A stretch of 64,000 nucleotides of DNA from Streblospio benedicti (taxonomy: Eukaryota; Annelida; Polychaeta; Spionida; Spionidae), in contig CM032665.1 of the NCBI GenBank assembly GCA_019095985.1, positions 29,518,501-29,582,500 of the forward strand. The letters are read 5' to 3'. The position numbers and the translations under genes are program-made. The notes under the pieces are model-generated. The model made no database searches. It was given only the letters and a program-made list of their open reading frames with translations, and was not told the DNA's origin. Within the stretch, counting starts at the first letter, position 1. Every line of letters begins with the position of its first letter. Below, piece by piece: positions 12,245-26,400 of this stretch.

Positions 12245-13497
12245 GTGAGCACAGCGCTTGGTGGCCGTTCTGTAGACGACGCTCTTCATTTTGTTATGAG
12301 CTGTGTAAACAAAGTGAAACGGGGCACGCGGCCTTCCGTCAGGTAGCGCATACTCGACGTGATAAGCGAGTTTCAGAGACATGCACAATGCATCCTGCCA
12401 AGATAACAACGTGCCCGACATGCATAAGTGTCTAAGGCTAGTAAAGGCTAATAGACTAATGATAGTATCAAGGCGGGAAAGTTAGATTGATACAGGTGCG
12501 AACCAAAGTATGTGTACTGTGTCTAGGCGGATTGGTGCAGTGGTAGCACGTCTGCCCATGACATATGACTGGTCTGAATCATGGACGGGAGGCAGTGAGT
12601 TCGAATCCACGATCTTCCAAATTACTTTACCTTGTCTCTGGAATTTCGTTACAGCTGCACTAAATTTAGTAATTTAAGAATGGAATTATTGACCTCTATC
12701 AAGTGTGTGATAAGTGAGGAGGACTGCTGGACTTTCAAATCTTTATCTGAGCATATGCAGTTTTGTTATTTTCGTGGGAATGGATTACCCACTGCCAGAC
12801 TTAGATCTATGTGCTTTACGGTTTTACTCATGTTTATATACGAACAAAATGTATATTGATTGATTAGCATTTTGATGCCGATCTGTATTATATTGATTTT
12901 TCCTTTGTTTAAACCCTTCTACCTTGTATGCTTATCCACTCTTGTATTGTATCTATTTTTTAACTGTCCATAATAATTCAGCTCAGAATCTTTCAGTTTC
13001 ATTCTATTTTCATTCTTCTACTTCTACTGTATTATGTTCTAAAGTGGCTCTAAAATACGAGAATCTTTCAGTATTTTACAAATATTTATTTAATACATGT
13101 ATTAATTTATTTTAGTCTCAAATTCAGATATGTGTGTAGCATATATTTTTCAAGTGTTAGAAGCAGAAAATAAATTACATAATTGAACGACTCAAGTAAG
13201 AATTTATAAAAAATTAGTAAAGTCAATTTTATATTTCCCCCATGTATGATGATATTATAACCTACAGTGCTGTCCGCATGTAAGGACCTCAGAAATTGTA
13301 TGAAATTCCATTGACGTTAGTCGTTTTTCTCTGCATACGTTTAATTTCCAGAAATTACTGGTAATCATCCAAGAAGAGAAATACCTATAGTTTGTGTAAC
13401 AAGTATTGGAAGAAATTTTTGAAGCCATAGCACTGGAACTTCTGTATTTAGTGTGTTTTACCAAAGAGTAGTAAAACGTAGAACATAAAATTGCTCA
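12245..13497. other. Stretch after AAAS exon 7: no further exon seen
   Basis: Apart from the tRNA-like sequence, the stretch is AT-rich and without recognisable exons. The next aladin exon would begin with a continuation of the WD repeat after IAWR; none is visible. Confidence 0.45.
12526..12615 (+). repeat. tRNA-like sequence, probably a SINE head or tRNA pseudogene
   Basis: A pol III A box (TGGTGCAGTGG at 12533-12543) and B box (GTTCGAATCC at 12599-12608) are spaced 55 bp apart in a tRNA-like context. The region between is longer than a normal anticodon arm and no clean cloverleaf was drawn, so a working tRNA is unlikely. It lies shortly after the last AAAS exon found. Confidence 0.5.
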
Positions 13498-13597
13498 NNN
13501 NNNNNNNNNNNNNNNNNNNNNNNNNNNNNNNNNNNNNNNNNNNNNNNNNNNNNNNNNNNNNNNNNNNNNNNNNNNNNNNNNNNNNNNNNNNNNNNNN
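13498..13597. other. Scaffold gap (100 N)
   Basis: This is a run of exactly 100 N, the usual placeholder for a gap of unknown size. The missing AAAS 3' exons could lie here. Confidence 0.99.
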
Positions 13598-14869
13598 ACA
13601 ATGACAATGTTTGTTGCAGTCTCTCTGACTGTCCTGAGCATATTCTTTTTTGCAGAATTATAACTTTTTAGTCTGCGTATTGCCCCTTTTGACGGTAACG
13701 TGATATATATATTTTTTTTTCAAACAAATCACATTATACTTTGGGATGTTGTTTGAATTCAAATAGAATACCTGCGTTCAGATACCTCAGAAAGCACACT
13801 TTCAAAGTCAAATATGGTTAGGAAGAGATGAAATTAAGCCTGTAAGTGTGAGTGAAGTGACTTAAACTTTGAATGCATTATTTTTTTCTCCAATACTTAG
13901 CGTACTAATATAATGGTATTTATGTCCCGGAACAATGAGGCTGGTGCCTCTGTTCAAGAGAACTGAATGCAGTGTCCAACACGCACACTCTTTTAATAAT
14001 CTAATGGGTTTACGTGCACGAGTTAGGCTTTTGATGCCCAAATGAAAGGCGTATCTATATACAGGATATCAAATCAACTCAAATTGTTTTATAGGTAGAT
14101 TCCATCCACCACTTCATATCTATTGTAAAGATGAAAGACGACGTGACCGTGTCTAAGAGGCTTAGACTAATTTGGAAGTGACTCTTTTTTCACTCAGCTC
14201 AACAAAAATCCCATAAAACTAGACTCACTACCACGTGATTGCATGCTGACGGAGCCAAGTGACGAATGTCTTGTGAGACATTAGGGAATAGAAGTAGACC
14301 TTTTGTTCTGTGCGTTTTGATTGATTGGTGTTTTGGATTACTTACATAATACAGCTTGATGATTCGTAACAGTGGGAAGGGGCAGACTGGATAGAAGTGA
14401 GGACCATTTGAATAGTTTGTAATTGATGGATTGAGATAGGGTTGGATAGAATACTAACGCACATCTTATTGTGATATGGTGATGTAGAGGAGATGATTTG
14501 GTAATGTGTGGATGTGTACGTATTATCACGAGGAGTTGATTTTTTTATTTGAATGGCTTAGCAAACAAATACACATTACACAGCGTAACTTGAAAAAAAA
14601 AGAACATCCAACATAGTACACCTTGTTGTATAGGTAATAGTAGTAATCTTATTTGGTTTGAAATATACATGACACAACCCTAAGTAGTGAACGTCACTAT
14701 ATGTTACATGTACAACTAGTTTGGTATCCTTTATTTGTATTCGTTTCATTTTACCTCATATGGGAGCACCGACTGAGTCACTATTTGTATCTACGGTTGT
14801 TAAGTATTCGAAATCTGTAAATTGATGATTTGTTCTTGCTAGCCTTTCTTGTTCCTTTAACTGAGGCAA

Positions 14870-16260
14870 TTCACTGCCTTAAAGTGTCTCTATGCAGAGA
14901 TTACCGAGGTTCATCGGTAGTCTCTTTTCAGCATTAGGACATCAACAACTGGTCCTATTATAGAGGTAGTCTAAATAGATAGCCGGTCTTAATTGGACAT
15001 TCTAATGTGCTAAACTCAACTTAATAGAACATAGGACTGAATCCACCTCACTATTAAGACCACCACTATAATAACACCACTGGGCCTTGATAAAGAGACT
15101 GTCACGAACCTCCATATAGTAACCACCTCTTTATTGAGACCACTGTAAATCAGTCCCGCAAGTGGTCCTCATAGAGAGGTTCTGCCGTAAAACAACATAG
15201 CATCAAAACAACCAACTTCATCTATAAATCTTTCCCAAATACATCCTCGAGATGCGAATCTCTGGACATTTTAATCCGGAGTTCTAGGCTCGGTCGAGCC
15301 TGAGTGTGGTGCCAACTGACAGACGGAATTACCCTTAAATTCCCCGCGGACAGACTTCATTTATTCACTTGACACGCCGGTTTACATTGCCAGTGTCATG
15401 ATTTTCACTGGAGTGAATGTGAATTCTAGTTCTCAAATAAACTTTTCTTTTCTTTGAAAAGGGAGAAGGGACCGTATTTAAGTGATCTCATAGGTTTCAT
15501 ATGCTCGATTGATAGCAATTGATGGCATAAACGCCTTGAAAATGTAGTATTTGAGTGGGGGAAGGGCAGAGTTTACCCCATGGATCTGCCTATGCAACTG
15601 ATACTGGGGCTACACCATGCACTGGCAATTACATGAGATTAAACTACAGTTTTCATATAAAATGAACTCAGCTTCTTTAGAAATCAATTTCAAGTACTTC
15701 TAGATTGATGGTACTGTACATGTACAATAGACCCTCTCTATCAAGACCAGTTGTGGAACTGCCTTACACTGACATCAAAGCTTGGGACTGCAGAAGATAA
15801 AACTATTATAAAGTCGGTTTTATATGGAGGTTCAACTGTAATAGAATCATCACTTGCTCACCTCACATACCCAGCCATTCTTCGGCGCCGGCTGTGCCTC
15901 CATCCTTCACTCTGTGTTTCAAAATCGTGCTTCTGTCAGTTAGACAAGAGTAATGGCTGTGTCCAACTAATTGCTTGTTGCCCAAGGGCACGAGCCTTCA
16001 AAGAAGACGTACACGCAAGCTCATTGGCGGCTTCCTCAAGCGAACACGCCCGAAAGACCTTCAATAATGCGATAATGTGTCAAAGATTGCGTCAGAACGA
16101 CCATGCCCCCTTGTTGTTGCACAGCTCGAGTTAGGTAAAGCCTCTCCTCAAAGACCACCTGTGAACTGTATGTACTCAAGTGGTCTAACCAGAGAAGTGG
16201 CGGTTTTAGTATTTCATGAAGGTCTCGAATTCTCAATATAGAGGTGGTTTATAATTGAAG
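14870..16260. repeat. Dispersed degenerate 'AGAGGTGGTCT' repeats, intergenic
   Basis: Both orientations of phrases such as ATAGAGGTGGTCTC, GACCACCTCT and TCCTATTATAGAGGTAGTC recur at irregular spacing. The same family appears at 19.1-19.9, 20.4-21.4, 33.7-34.1, 35.1-35.7 and 43.4-43.6 kb. No gene was seen in 13.6-17.4 kb. A right end of the GGATCTGCC element family lies near 15580-15595. Confidence 0.5.
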
Positions 16261-17433
16261 GCTGTACTACATGTACGTATGTATTGGTTAATGTGGCGAG
16301 CAGAAATACCCAAGAGCAAGTGTCGAAGTCTCCTTGAATGCCCCACGTACAAATGCATGTAATATATTGTGGGTGGCTTTCACCGATTTAAAGCACGTTT
16401 TCCCTGTATACGTCAACTACTGAATCTTCTGTGGGAAAGTAAACATTTTTGGCAGTCAGTCGATGCAAATGGTAAAATAATATTTTTACTTTAGTATGGC
16501 AAGCTTTAAGGTAGAAGCTAAAATTCAGCATTCAAGTTTATCTAAATAGGTTTGTATTGACATGAAACATTTAAAAATAAGGGTGGGACGACTTAGTAAG
16601 TAGATGAAGCCTCTTTTTATTTGAATTAGGTATATTGTCTATAGCTTTCTATTTATGTACCTAAAGTTTTGAGCACATTTTCATCAAGATATTGCTCTAA
16701 CATTTTTTGTGTGAAAATATACGTTGCACAGTAGTTTAGCAGTTACCCATCACTGATGTAGTATTAGGTTTGCATACCATTTAATTGTATTGCACATAAC
16801 TTGAGTAAATGGAAACCTACCTATTCTGGCTGTACATTAATTGTAATATATGAGAAATGCCGTGTTATGTACTTCTTTTTGCACAACACACGAGTCATAG
16901 CTATAATATCATAACCGTTATCTGTAAATACATGCACGTACACACGTAATAATCCAAATATAATAAATGTCATCTGGGAATGGATATTATGCTATTCTTG
17001 GTCCTACCTATGACTAATACTTGCAATAGTCCTATTTCTTACATATAACATGCCAGCTTCATCACTAAGGCCTTAATGTACATGTATTTGTATGTAAAAT
17101 ATGACTTCTGATTTGTGTTGTATGCCCAGTGATCTTTTCGTATGCGTAACATCTCTGAAAACCTATTGTCCCAATGTAGGCTATTGCCGGGCTCTTATGA
17201 AATAACAGATTAGATCTAGTGCTTTAATTAAAACAAATCAAAGTTAGACTGATGATTACAATGACACTAACCTGTGCTTACAGTAATACCACAGGTGGCC
17301 GTAGAAACGATTGAACAATAGTGGAAATAATACTAGTATACAGCCACATGTCTCTGTCTTGCTTCATTAAAAATACACACTGCTGGATATATTCAAAGCG
17401 CCATTAACCTCGTTCTGAGACAGTGACGTCAGC

Positions 17434-20400
17434 ATGGACCAGACGACCACGTGTCTCGACACGTTCACGGAAACGTGCGACGACCGGGAGCGGCTGACGC
17501 CAAAACGCGACGCGCACGAGGTACGTACGACGTGATGACGTTTTACGTAATTTAACTTACGGTCACATGTAAAGCACTCCGAGTGTCAGATGTCCTGAAG
17601 AGTCAATTTGCTTGACATCTGATACTCAGAGTGCATGTAAGCAATATCGCCAACCTCCTAGTCTCGTTCAACTAGACTCTGTATTGCATACAGAGGCCAT
17701 CGTATGCAATACTTGGTCTGGTTGATGGAGGCTGCCAACCTCCAAGCAGGTCACTCCCGGTCACTTCCGGTCCGAAAAGTGATTCGTCCTTCTCGCTGAA
17801 AGAGGACGTTATAATTCCTGCTTGGAGGTTGTGATTTCGCTAGCGACAAGCGATTTTTTTCTCGTTTGTATGAGATTTGCATCAAACCGTTCACATAAAA
17901 AAGAAAAGAAGAGAAAGAAGAAAAAATCGCCCAGCGTACATGTGAACGGTTCAACTCAAATGTGATATGATGAAAATCTCTTGTCGCTCAGTTGCTCGCA
18001 ATATCTCATATATATAATATGAGCGTAAACCAACCACAAACAACGCCTCAGCGACGTCTCTTACATTTGAACGTGGGGCAATATCAAATGCTATGCAAAT
18101 CCTAGAGACAATCATTTGACGCCCCCACCCTCCTTGCCACCAAAATAATATTCACTTACATAGGGTTTTTTTATGAAATCCCTCAAGTGCGCCACCCCTT
18201 CCAAAAACCTGGATCTGCCATAGCCGCTAGCAATATTGCTTAGATCTACGTGCATGATATAAATCTGTTACGTGTGAACGTAAGCTTAAATGATCGATGC
18301 GATGCGTGGTCATCTTGCTCGGTGTGGAACGTGTGATGTGGTGCTCTAAATGTGATGGCATTGAATGTGATGTGATAGTAAGATGTCCTAACTGTACTGA
18401 TGAAAGATAAAACCTATTACTAGGAATATTACGATATTTGTGTAAGCACATTCTGTGATTATTACATGCTATTTAGCATCATGTAGCATGATCAGATGTG
18501 ATGTTCTAAATGTACCGTTATCATCAGATGGAAATGTGATTGGACAAAATCATCTGCATATAAATGTGATGTGTTATAATGAAAGCTTTTCAATGCACGA
18601 TGCAATATAAAACAAACATATTCTAAGGCAATGGAATACAAAGTGAGCAAGACCAATTCTAAGCACGTCGTCATGGCTGCTTAGACAGAGACTTCCTGAG
18701 ATCATGCCACTGTGTAATAGGTCTGTGACCCTTTCCACTTCTGTACTCTCATCGGTCTATATTCGGTTACAATAGCAGTTATATTCAGTTCACACGCACG
18801 TCGTATTATGCACTTCACCTTTATGTCAGCTTTCCATTACGGCTGCCACGACCTGTAACTCACAATTAATCTACTTTTCTTCCCGAGGGTTCATTTGTCT
18901 CAAATGCTGCTGCTTCTGCTGCCTCAAGCCATGAAATACCACGCTATTTTCAATCCCATTCACCTTTGTTAACAGCACACCTATCAGCTCTAATGGAAAT
19001 GGTGAAGTTGGAGTCTGTAGAAGCGGTCAACAAAGAAACAGCCCACTGTAAATGAGACCATATATACTAGTCTACATACCAAATACACAGAGTTATATTT
19101 CAAAATACAGTAGAACTTCGAATTGAGAGCATCCCTATTGAAATCAATCCAAGGAGACCACCTCTATACGTAGCGAAAACTAGAGGGCAGCCATGCAAGT
19201 GGTGTTAATGGAGAAGTTCTATTGTGCAAAAATGGGTGGAATATGGAGAAAGTTACAGTTTTTTCTTTTCTTCATAGGCAGATCCGGAGGAGTTGCAAAA
19301 GCCCTTTCTTTTTTCACCCCCAAAAATGTCAAATACTGAGGGTTTTTGGCATATTAGCCATCCCATGTACGAAACCCATGAGATCAAGAAAGTGCGCGCC
19401 CTCTTCTAAAAATCCGGATCTGTCAGTGCATTTCTGCATCTTGTACAAAACCTTGTAAATCCTCACTACTGAGACCCTATAGGACAGGTTCTCTGTTTGG
19501 TCTTAACTAGAGTTTCTACTACAACGTGAACCGAATGTAAGAAATCGGCAGGACCGAAACGTACGATAAAACCCTGTTCAGGTTTCCCCATTAGTTCTAA
19601 GTAGCATTTTAAAAGGGCGCAGGTGGCGCCCCATTTTCAAAATACTTCATTTTCATAGGGTTAAAAGAAACGTGCACTGGATCTGCCCATGGCATGAAAA
19701 CATTTCCTTTATTGCCAGGCGATCCCGGATCTTTCACGGTGCGATACAAAAATCTCTTTCCAATAATAACCTCACCTTAGAGAGATGCTAAGAAATCGTC
19801 ACTAAATAAAATAACCTCCCTGTTAAGACCACCTTTGGGTCTGGTCGCGATCGGTCCCGCTAGTGAGGTGGACTGCAAAAAGAGGCTCATTTGGGTCTCG
19901 TATGCAGGTTTGGAAAATGGACAAAGATCTTGTTTTTTTAGAAGCTGTTGTTGTGTGGGCTTATTCATAAGTCTTCATAAGGTTTGATAAGTCTTTATTA
20001 GCACATATGAAAAGGTACGTGTTGCTTCATTGACTTCCAATTACAAACTGCCGCCAACCTTGACCATGGCGAACGATCGTGCATACGCACATGATCTTAC
20101 GATCAAGTTTCCACATCGACTACCACATTATATTACAGCTGTCTTAATGTAGACGTGATCTTAATTGGATGTCCCTATACTGTATCCGTTTGTTACCCGC
20201 CGTTTCAATTCAAACATCAAATGGGGAAATGGAGTTTCACTCCTCGGGTTGATGTATTGCCGCTGCGAGTGACACGTCATCTGGATCAGTGATGCTGAGT
20301 GTTTGTGCTGGATCCAGCAGGATTCAGAGTGAGATGGAGCGATGCTGCTGATGGCGTGATCCATCAACCACAATACAGTAGAACCTGTCTATTGTGGTCG

Positions 20401-23400
20401 TTCGAGGGACTAACACTTAATGTAAGGGTCTCAAGAGACAGGTGGCCTCCTTATAATACATTGAAATGTGATGTGATGGCTCGGGACAGCGAGAAATGCT
20501 CTTATATCGTATAGGTGGTCTCTTTAAAAAGGCGGTCTTAATTGCAGGTTCAGTTGCATAACGTGTTTTTTTAAAGCATCCTTCAAAGTAACATATGTGT
20601 TCTGATAAGAGAGATGGTCATTTTGATAAGGAGCCGTTCATGATGGTACATGTACTTGTGTGAAATGCATATGTAGGCCTGTTGTTGTTCACGTATTAGT
20701 CCAGACTCAATCGGAGTCTGTATTGTACACACGTGGTATTATAGCATGTGTTATTTGTATTATCATTGTAAATTTTTACTAATTATTCAATCAAATCAAA
20801 CAAATGTATTAACAGTTATAAATTAAAGATATTAAAAATTGCTAAATGAAGAAATATATACATTGTAATCTTTTCAGCTATTATTACAGTATAACCTCTA
20901 TAAGGACCACCCGAGCATCAGATGTCCCCAACAAAGAGGTGGTCAATTCTGTAGATTTACAGTGGCCAATCTTTAAAATTTTAGACCACGAAATGTGGTC
21001 TTCTTACAGGGGCGGTTTATTTTAGATGTGGTCTTAATTGAGGATCTACTGTATTTGAAATGTGACATGGATATTTCCTGTTCATGTACGTCGAAATCGT
21101 GGTCCGTAAGTTACATCATACACGGGCACGACTTCCAGGTCTTATTTCAAATGCCAAGACGCCATATCATGTACAAAGTAGTGTCCTTGTATGGTGTAAG
21201 TCCCCAATCAAAGGATTATCGTGTTTCTGCTGACGTAGGGCGATCAATCGTTCCCTGCTCTGTCCTCAAGTGGCCTCAATTGAGAGGTGGTCTCTTAATA
21301 GAGGTTGTATGGAGGGTACATGAACATAGGTAGTATTTTCGATGTGGTCTCTATATAGAGGCACTATGAAGTTGATCTTAATTTGAAGGCTCTACTTATT
21401 TTAGAGGTGGTCTCTGTATAGAGGTGGTCTCAATGGGAAGTCCCACTGTTTACGTGAGGTGATCAACAATCGTACACAGCTCTAATTATGGTTGTTGCCG
21501 CGCATGATAAGTGGCCAATATGGATTCCAGATCAATTCTTTGCGAACATTGCAGCAAATTTCATTCCTGCTCCGACTTTGAGCTAACCGTGCAACACGGT
21601 CAATTAAAGCTATTTCTAGTTGTAATTGTGACACTTGGAACCATTAACTGAAGATCTATCCCCGTTTTTCGAGATCACTTTCAAAAGTGACACTTGAACT
21701 TGAAATAGATTTATTCAGTTGAGAGTATGATATTAAAAACATGTATAACTTAATTTTCTGCTCAACTTGTTGAAACATGCTAATTAACGTTTCGCAACCT
21801 GTCAGGTTGTTTCATCAGAGCAGAATAGAAAGTTCTGCTGCTGACCATCAGCTGGTGTTGCGGTCAGAACCGAGTCTCATTTGGACTAAAGTTCTGGCCA
21901 CAACACCACCTGATGGTCAGCAGTAGAACTTTCTATTCTGCTCTGAAGAAACAATCTGACAAGTTGTGAAGATTAGCCCGATTAAACGTTTACTGTGTCC
22001 ACTGTGTGCACTTTGTTTTACTGTCACGTGCTGCCGTCTGGTGACAGAAAGAGACGTTTCATAAGATGGACATTGAAAATGTCCGAAAATATTACGACAG
22101 TGAGTTTCTATGGATTATCACAAAGTCAATAATTTTATCTATATGAACAAGAAATCCAATGAATTTATTTACAATTATTTTAAAACGTGTTAAAGAGACA
22201 CATGGATACCTATTATATCGGTACCTCTTGTAGGGACCTGCAACAGACAACAAAGTTCGAAATGAAAGTTTCAACATCAGAAATCAGTAAAAGGTTAACA
22301 GAATTTTGAAAACGTTCAAGTGTCTCTTTAAATAGCTTGTATCGATTTAGAGGAAATAAAACACAGTGCTACTTTTGCAACTATTCAAAATTGCTTAGAA
22401 AACAGTTGCTGTCCTATCGTACAGTTCTAAAGAGCGTTCGTTCTAATTGTGATTGAACGTGTGGAAGCCATTAAGTGATGAGGTGTTATAAAAGGGTGCA
22501 ATTCAATATCAATCCTGCTCTGTAATCGTCAGATGTAGGCAGGCCGTAAGTAATTGCAAATATATGAGTATTTTTGGTGAAGGATCACCTTGGACTGCTC
22601 ATATCCTGCTGAGAAAATTTGAGTAAATTATGACTGATTGAATAATTGAGTGGATTCACTTATCATTTGCAATGCATAAAGCTGCACACATTGAGTAAAA
22701 TTCCTAAGAGCAAAGTAGATGAGGGAGCGTTCACAATTGACGTCAACCACATTTTGGCATTTTGTGACACCCCCGCCCCCCCCCCCCCCTTTCGTCAAAT
22801 TCGTCAACTTTATGACTCCCACCCCTGTCAACTTGAGGACACACGCCCCCAAACGCCCCCCCTGTCAAGCGTGGTGGTGATGTAATTTCATGACATCCTC
22901 ACCCAAATCCCTCAGTTGACCATTTAATAGTGAAATAATTATAATTCAGATTTTGTTCACAATGTAGTGTTATGTGGGATATGGGTACTGAAATGAATGT
23001 AATATTTGAAAATAAGTTCGAATTCTACTTTTTTAAACTTATATTAGTTTTAGGGACTTTGGTTAAATATCATAGTGAGATGGTATTTAATTATTAAAAT
23101 AGCAAATACAAACTATTAGAAATGATCAAAATAATAACAAGATTATAGTGATTTGAACGTGGGTAAAAACCAACAACTTGCAGTGATTAAGATGAATGCA
23201 AAATCAAAACTTAAAATCCAAATATCTACAAAAACAGCAAATAACTGCATTTTAACCACACGGAAACCAATTTCACTTTTGAAATGAACCACGTGTTAAA
23301 CTTTAAAACCGTCTGAGAAGAAACTTTTTAAACCCCCGTCTACAGAATACAGCCCAAGCTGCACGGAGACCAATTTAATTTTCAAAATGAAGCACCTCTT

Positions 23401-26400
23401 AATATTTAAAACCGTCTCCTCTCTCCTGAATCCAGGACTCTGTGGATGAAGATGATGACGAGGAGTTCTCCGAAGAAAAGAAACTTTTTAAACCCCCTTT
23501 AAACCCCCTTCTACAGCCCAAGCTGCATTTTTACCACGCGGAAACCAATTTCATTTCATCGAAATGAAGCACATGTTAAACTTTAAAACCCTGTACTCTC
23601 TCCTGAATCCAACTCATCTTAAGCTAAACCCTCTACTATCTCCCAAATCCAGGACTCTGCGGACGAAGACGACGACCTGGACGAGGAGTTCTGCGGGGAG
23701 GACGAGGCCGGCGGCTTCCTGCGCCGCTTCCTGCGCTCCAGCCACTGCACGGTGTGCATCTACCTCTCGCTGTCCCTCGTCACGGTCGGCTGCGTGGTGG
23801 CGCTCATCGTCATCGCCATCCAGGTGAGACACGTCCAATTAACGAGACTTGCTGGAGATGAAAAATTCTTAAAATGTGCTTGTTTTTTATCTTAGTATAA
23901 AAGTACAAGCATTTCCCTTTTTAAAAATGTATAACACTTTAGGGGTTTCGGGAATAGATTTTGGTTTATGGACCATACAAAAGATCATGTATACAATTTC
24001 GGTACAGTCAAAATTAACATTGACTGAATTTTTCATTGTATGTGTATGATCTTTTGTATGGTCCATAAACCAAATTCCATTCCCGCAACCTTTAAAGTGT
24101 TATACATTTTTAAAAAGGGAACTGAATGTACTTTTATTCTAAAATAAAAAAACAAGAACATTTTAAGATTTTTTTCCTCCAAATTTCTTTTATCTCCAGC
24201 AAGTCTCCTTAAGACCACTTCTTTAAAACGATCATTTGAGGTGTGTTTTGTTTTGCCTTTTGTTTTTTTATATCTACTTTATCTTAAATATCTTTCATCA
24301 TGAGGCGACACCAAAGTGATTATCTATCTGAACACCTACCATGTGAATACTTGCACAACAAATGTTTAAGAGTCGTTTACAACAATTAGATTTAAAGATA
24401 CTATACAGCTTGTAATGGGAATATCAATTATCAGGAACATTCATTAGTACATAACACACACTCACCTATTATTAATAAAGCTAATACGTTTGAACAATAC
24501 CAAATATTTCATGCAATTATTACGACAAACACGTAAATCTTCCCTTTTTTATGGAGCGGTATGAGTCATTTGAAAAAGATATCCAAAAAACTTGTTGAGT
24601 TCACAGATTCCCATTTAAAATTATTGTTGACAAGGTGTCTATAGGTTCGATAAGGTGTCTATGGACTTGAAACTTAAATGAAATAACAAATAGTTCTTTT
24701 GGATATTAGTTTTTTTTTTTTTGGCTTTGAGATAGCAAAGACATATGTACATATGTAATACAATGATTCCACGTGCTATATACCTAATTACCAGAAGTTA
24801 AACTGTGTTGCATTGTGATACATGTTTTACTAAAAAAATCTTATCTTATTCTTATTTTATCTTATACAGCAGGATCATAGAGCAGGATCGTTACTAAATC
24901 CATGTCAACTATTGATGTTACGTCTCCTTGGAGCATACGGGGTCAGCATTGGTCATCACTTGCTTAGCTGAACAAAAGTAGTGACACAATTGCCGTTTAT
25001 CATAACTGTTGATCATCAGACTGTAGGTGCTTTACACAAAGCGGTGCAACACGTTGTCAAACAATGCCACAAAGCACACATCTATCACCTCGACAATACT
25101 GGTGAAGCTCGTGCGATGAAGAGACCAAACTGACCTCTAAGATCTCCCAGAAATGCGGCCAATGGGTAGGCCGCTTGCTGCGTGATCTTGCTATATGATG
25201 CCTGGTCAAAGTACAATTCTATTACCGTATCACTTTGTGGGCCGATTTTTTTTTTGCACCATATTTATATGTAACCTCATGGCATGGTCTTTTACACTTG
25301 ATGGATGCCAATTTGCCGTAGTCAGTTTATTGATGGGGTGACATCCAACGCCCAATGGGATGAAGACAAAGAGGGAATCCTGAACTCTCAGAATGCATTC
25401 CAATCACACGGCAAATATTTTGGTTCAAGAGTTCGTTGAACACAACCAGGCGAGTACAAGCTTGAGTAGAGCTGCTAAAAATTCGTTTTTGGTGGTATGG
25501 GTGTGGCATAACAGGCTGCTGTTCATTTGCGCACTTGGTGGAGGTCAAAGATATTCTTTCATGCTTTTGGATATTAAAACGGTAGCGCTTTTTTTTCTCA
25601 AGACTTTCCCAGAGTACATCACATCAGCCATAAATGGACGATCGTTTTCATCGCGGAGAGCGATGAAATAATCATCTGGACGTGCGTCTTTACCAAAATA
25701 CGCGTATATACCATGGTTCCAACATGGCGGGACCATTTAAAAGAAAAAAGAGAAGTCGTTGTGGAGTTCTAGTAAAATTCTCTCCGTGAAACTTGCCATG
25801 ATGGATTTGTTATTACTGTCATAAAATTTTATGCTTTCGCAGCGTCCAAAAAGGGTCTATGTACACCGTTATATTGCAGAACAATGCTGTGAAGGTGATA
25901 GTTGTATGAGCACACGCCTTAGTGTGGTTTTTCGCTGACACGTAGGTTTGGAAGCCTCCTTCAAACAATCTATCTTCATTATACGTATATGTAAACGAAG
26001 GTGTTTTTTGTTTCCAATTCTTCTCCCAACGCTCAATAGTGCCACAGTTAGGATTTTCACTAGCAATTGAGTCACAAAAGAGTTTTACGTCTATTCGGCT
26101 AGTGTCCATTATGTCAACACATAACTGATCATATGGGACTGTTTCTAGAATATGCATCACTTCTTCCACAGTCAGATACTCACGGGAAGGCTTTAAATAG
26201 AGGTTTACAAAAGACTCATTAGATCTAAGCACAGTTATATAGTATTGTAGTGCACCTTTTGTATTATTACCAAGGCATTTAGAAATAATATTCCAAAGCA
26301 GGAATCGATCTTGATCTTTGTAATGAACGTAGTGAGAACATAATGGAATGAAAACACCCCTCTGCAATTGTTTTTCTATTAGTCTTTTCGTAGCGCTACG

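Noticed and set aside
11918-12421. A 167-codon - strand frame
   Set aside because: It is the shadow of the GC-rich AAAS exon 7 on the opposite strand; the + strand frame matches aladin.
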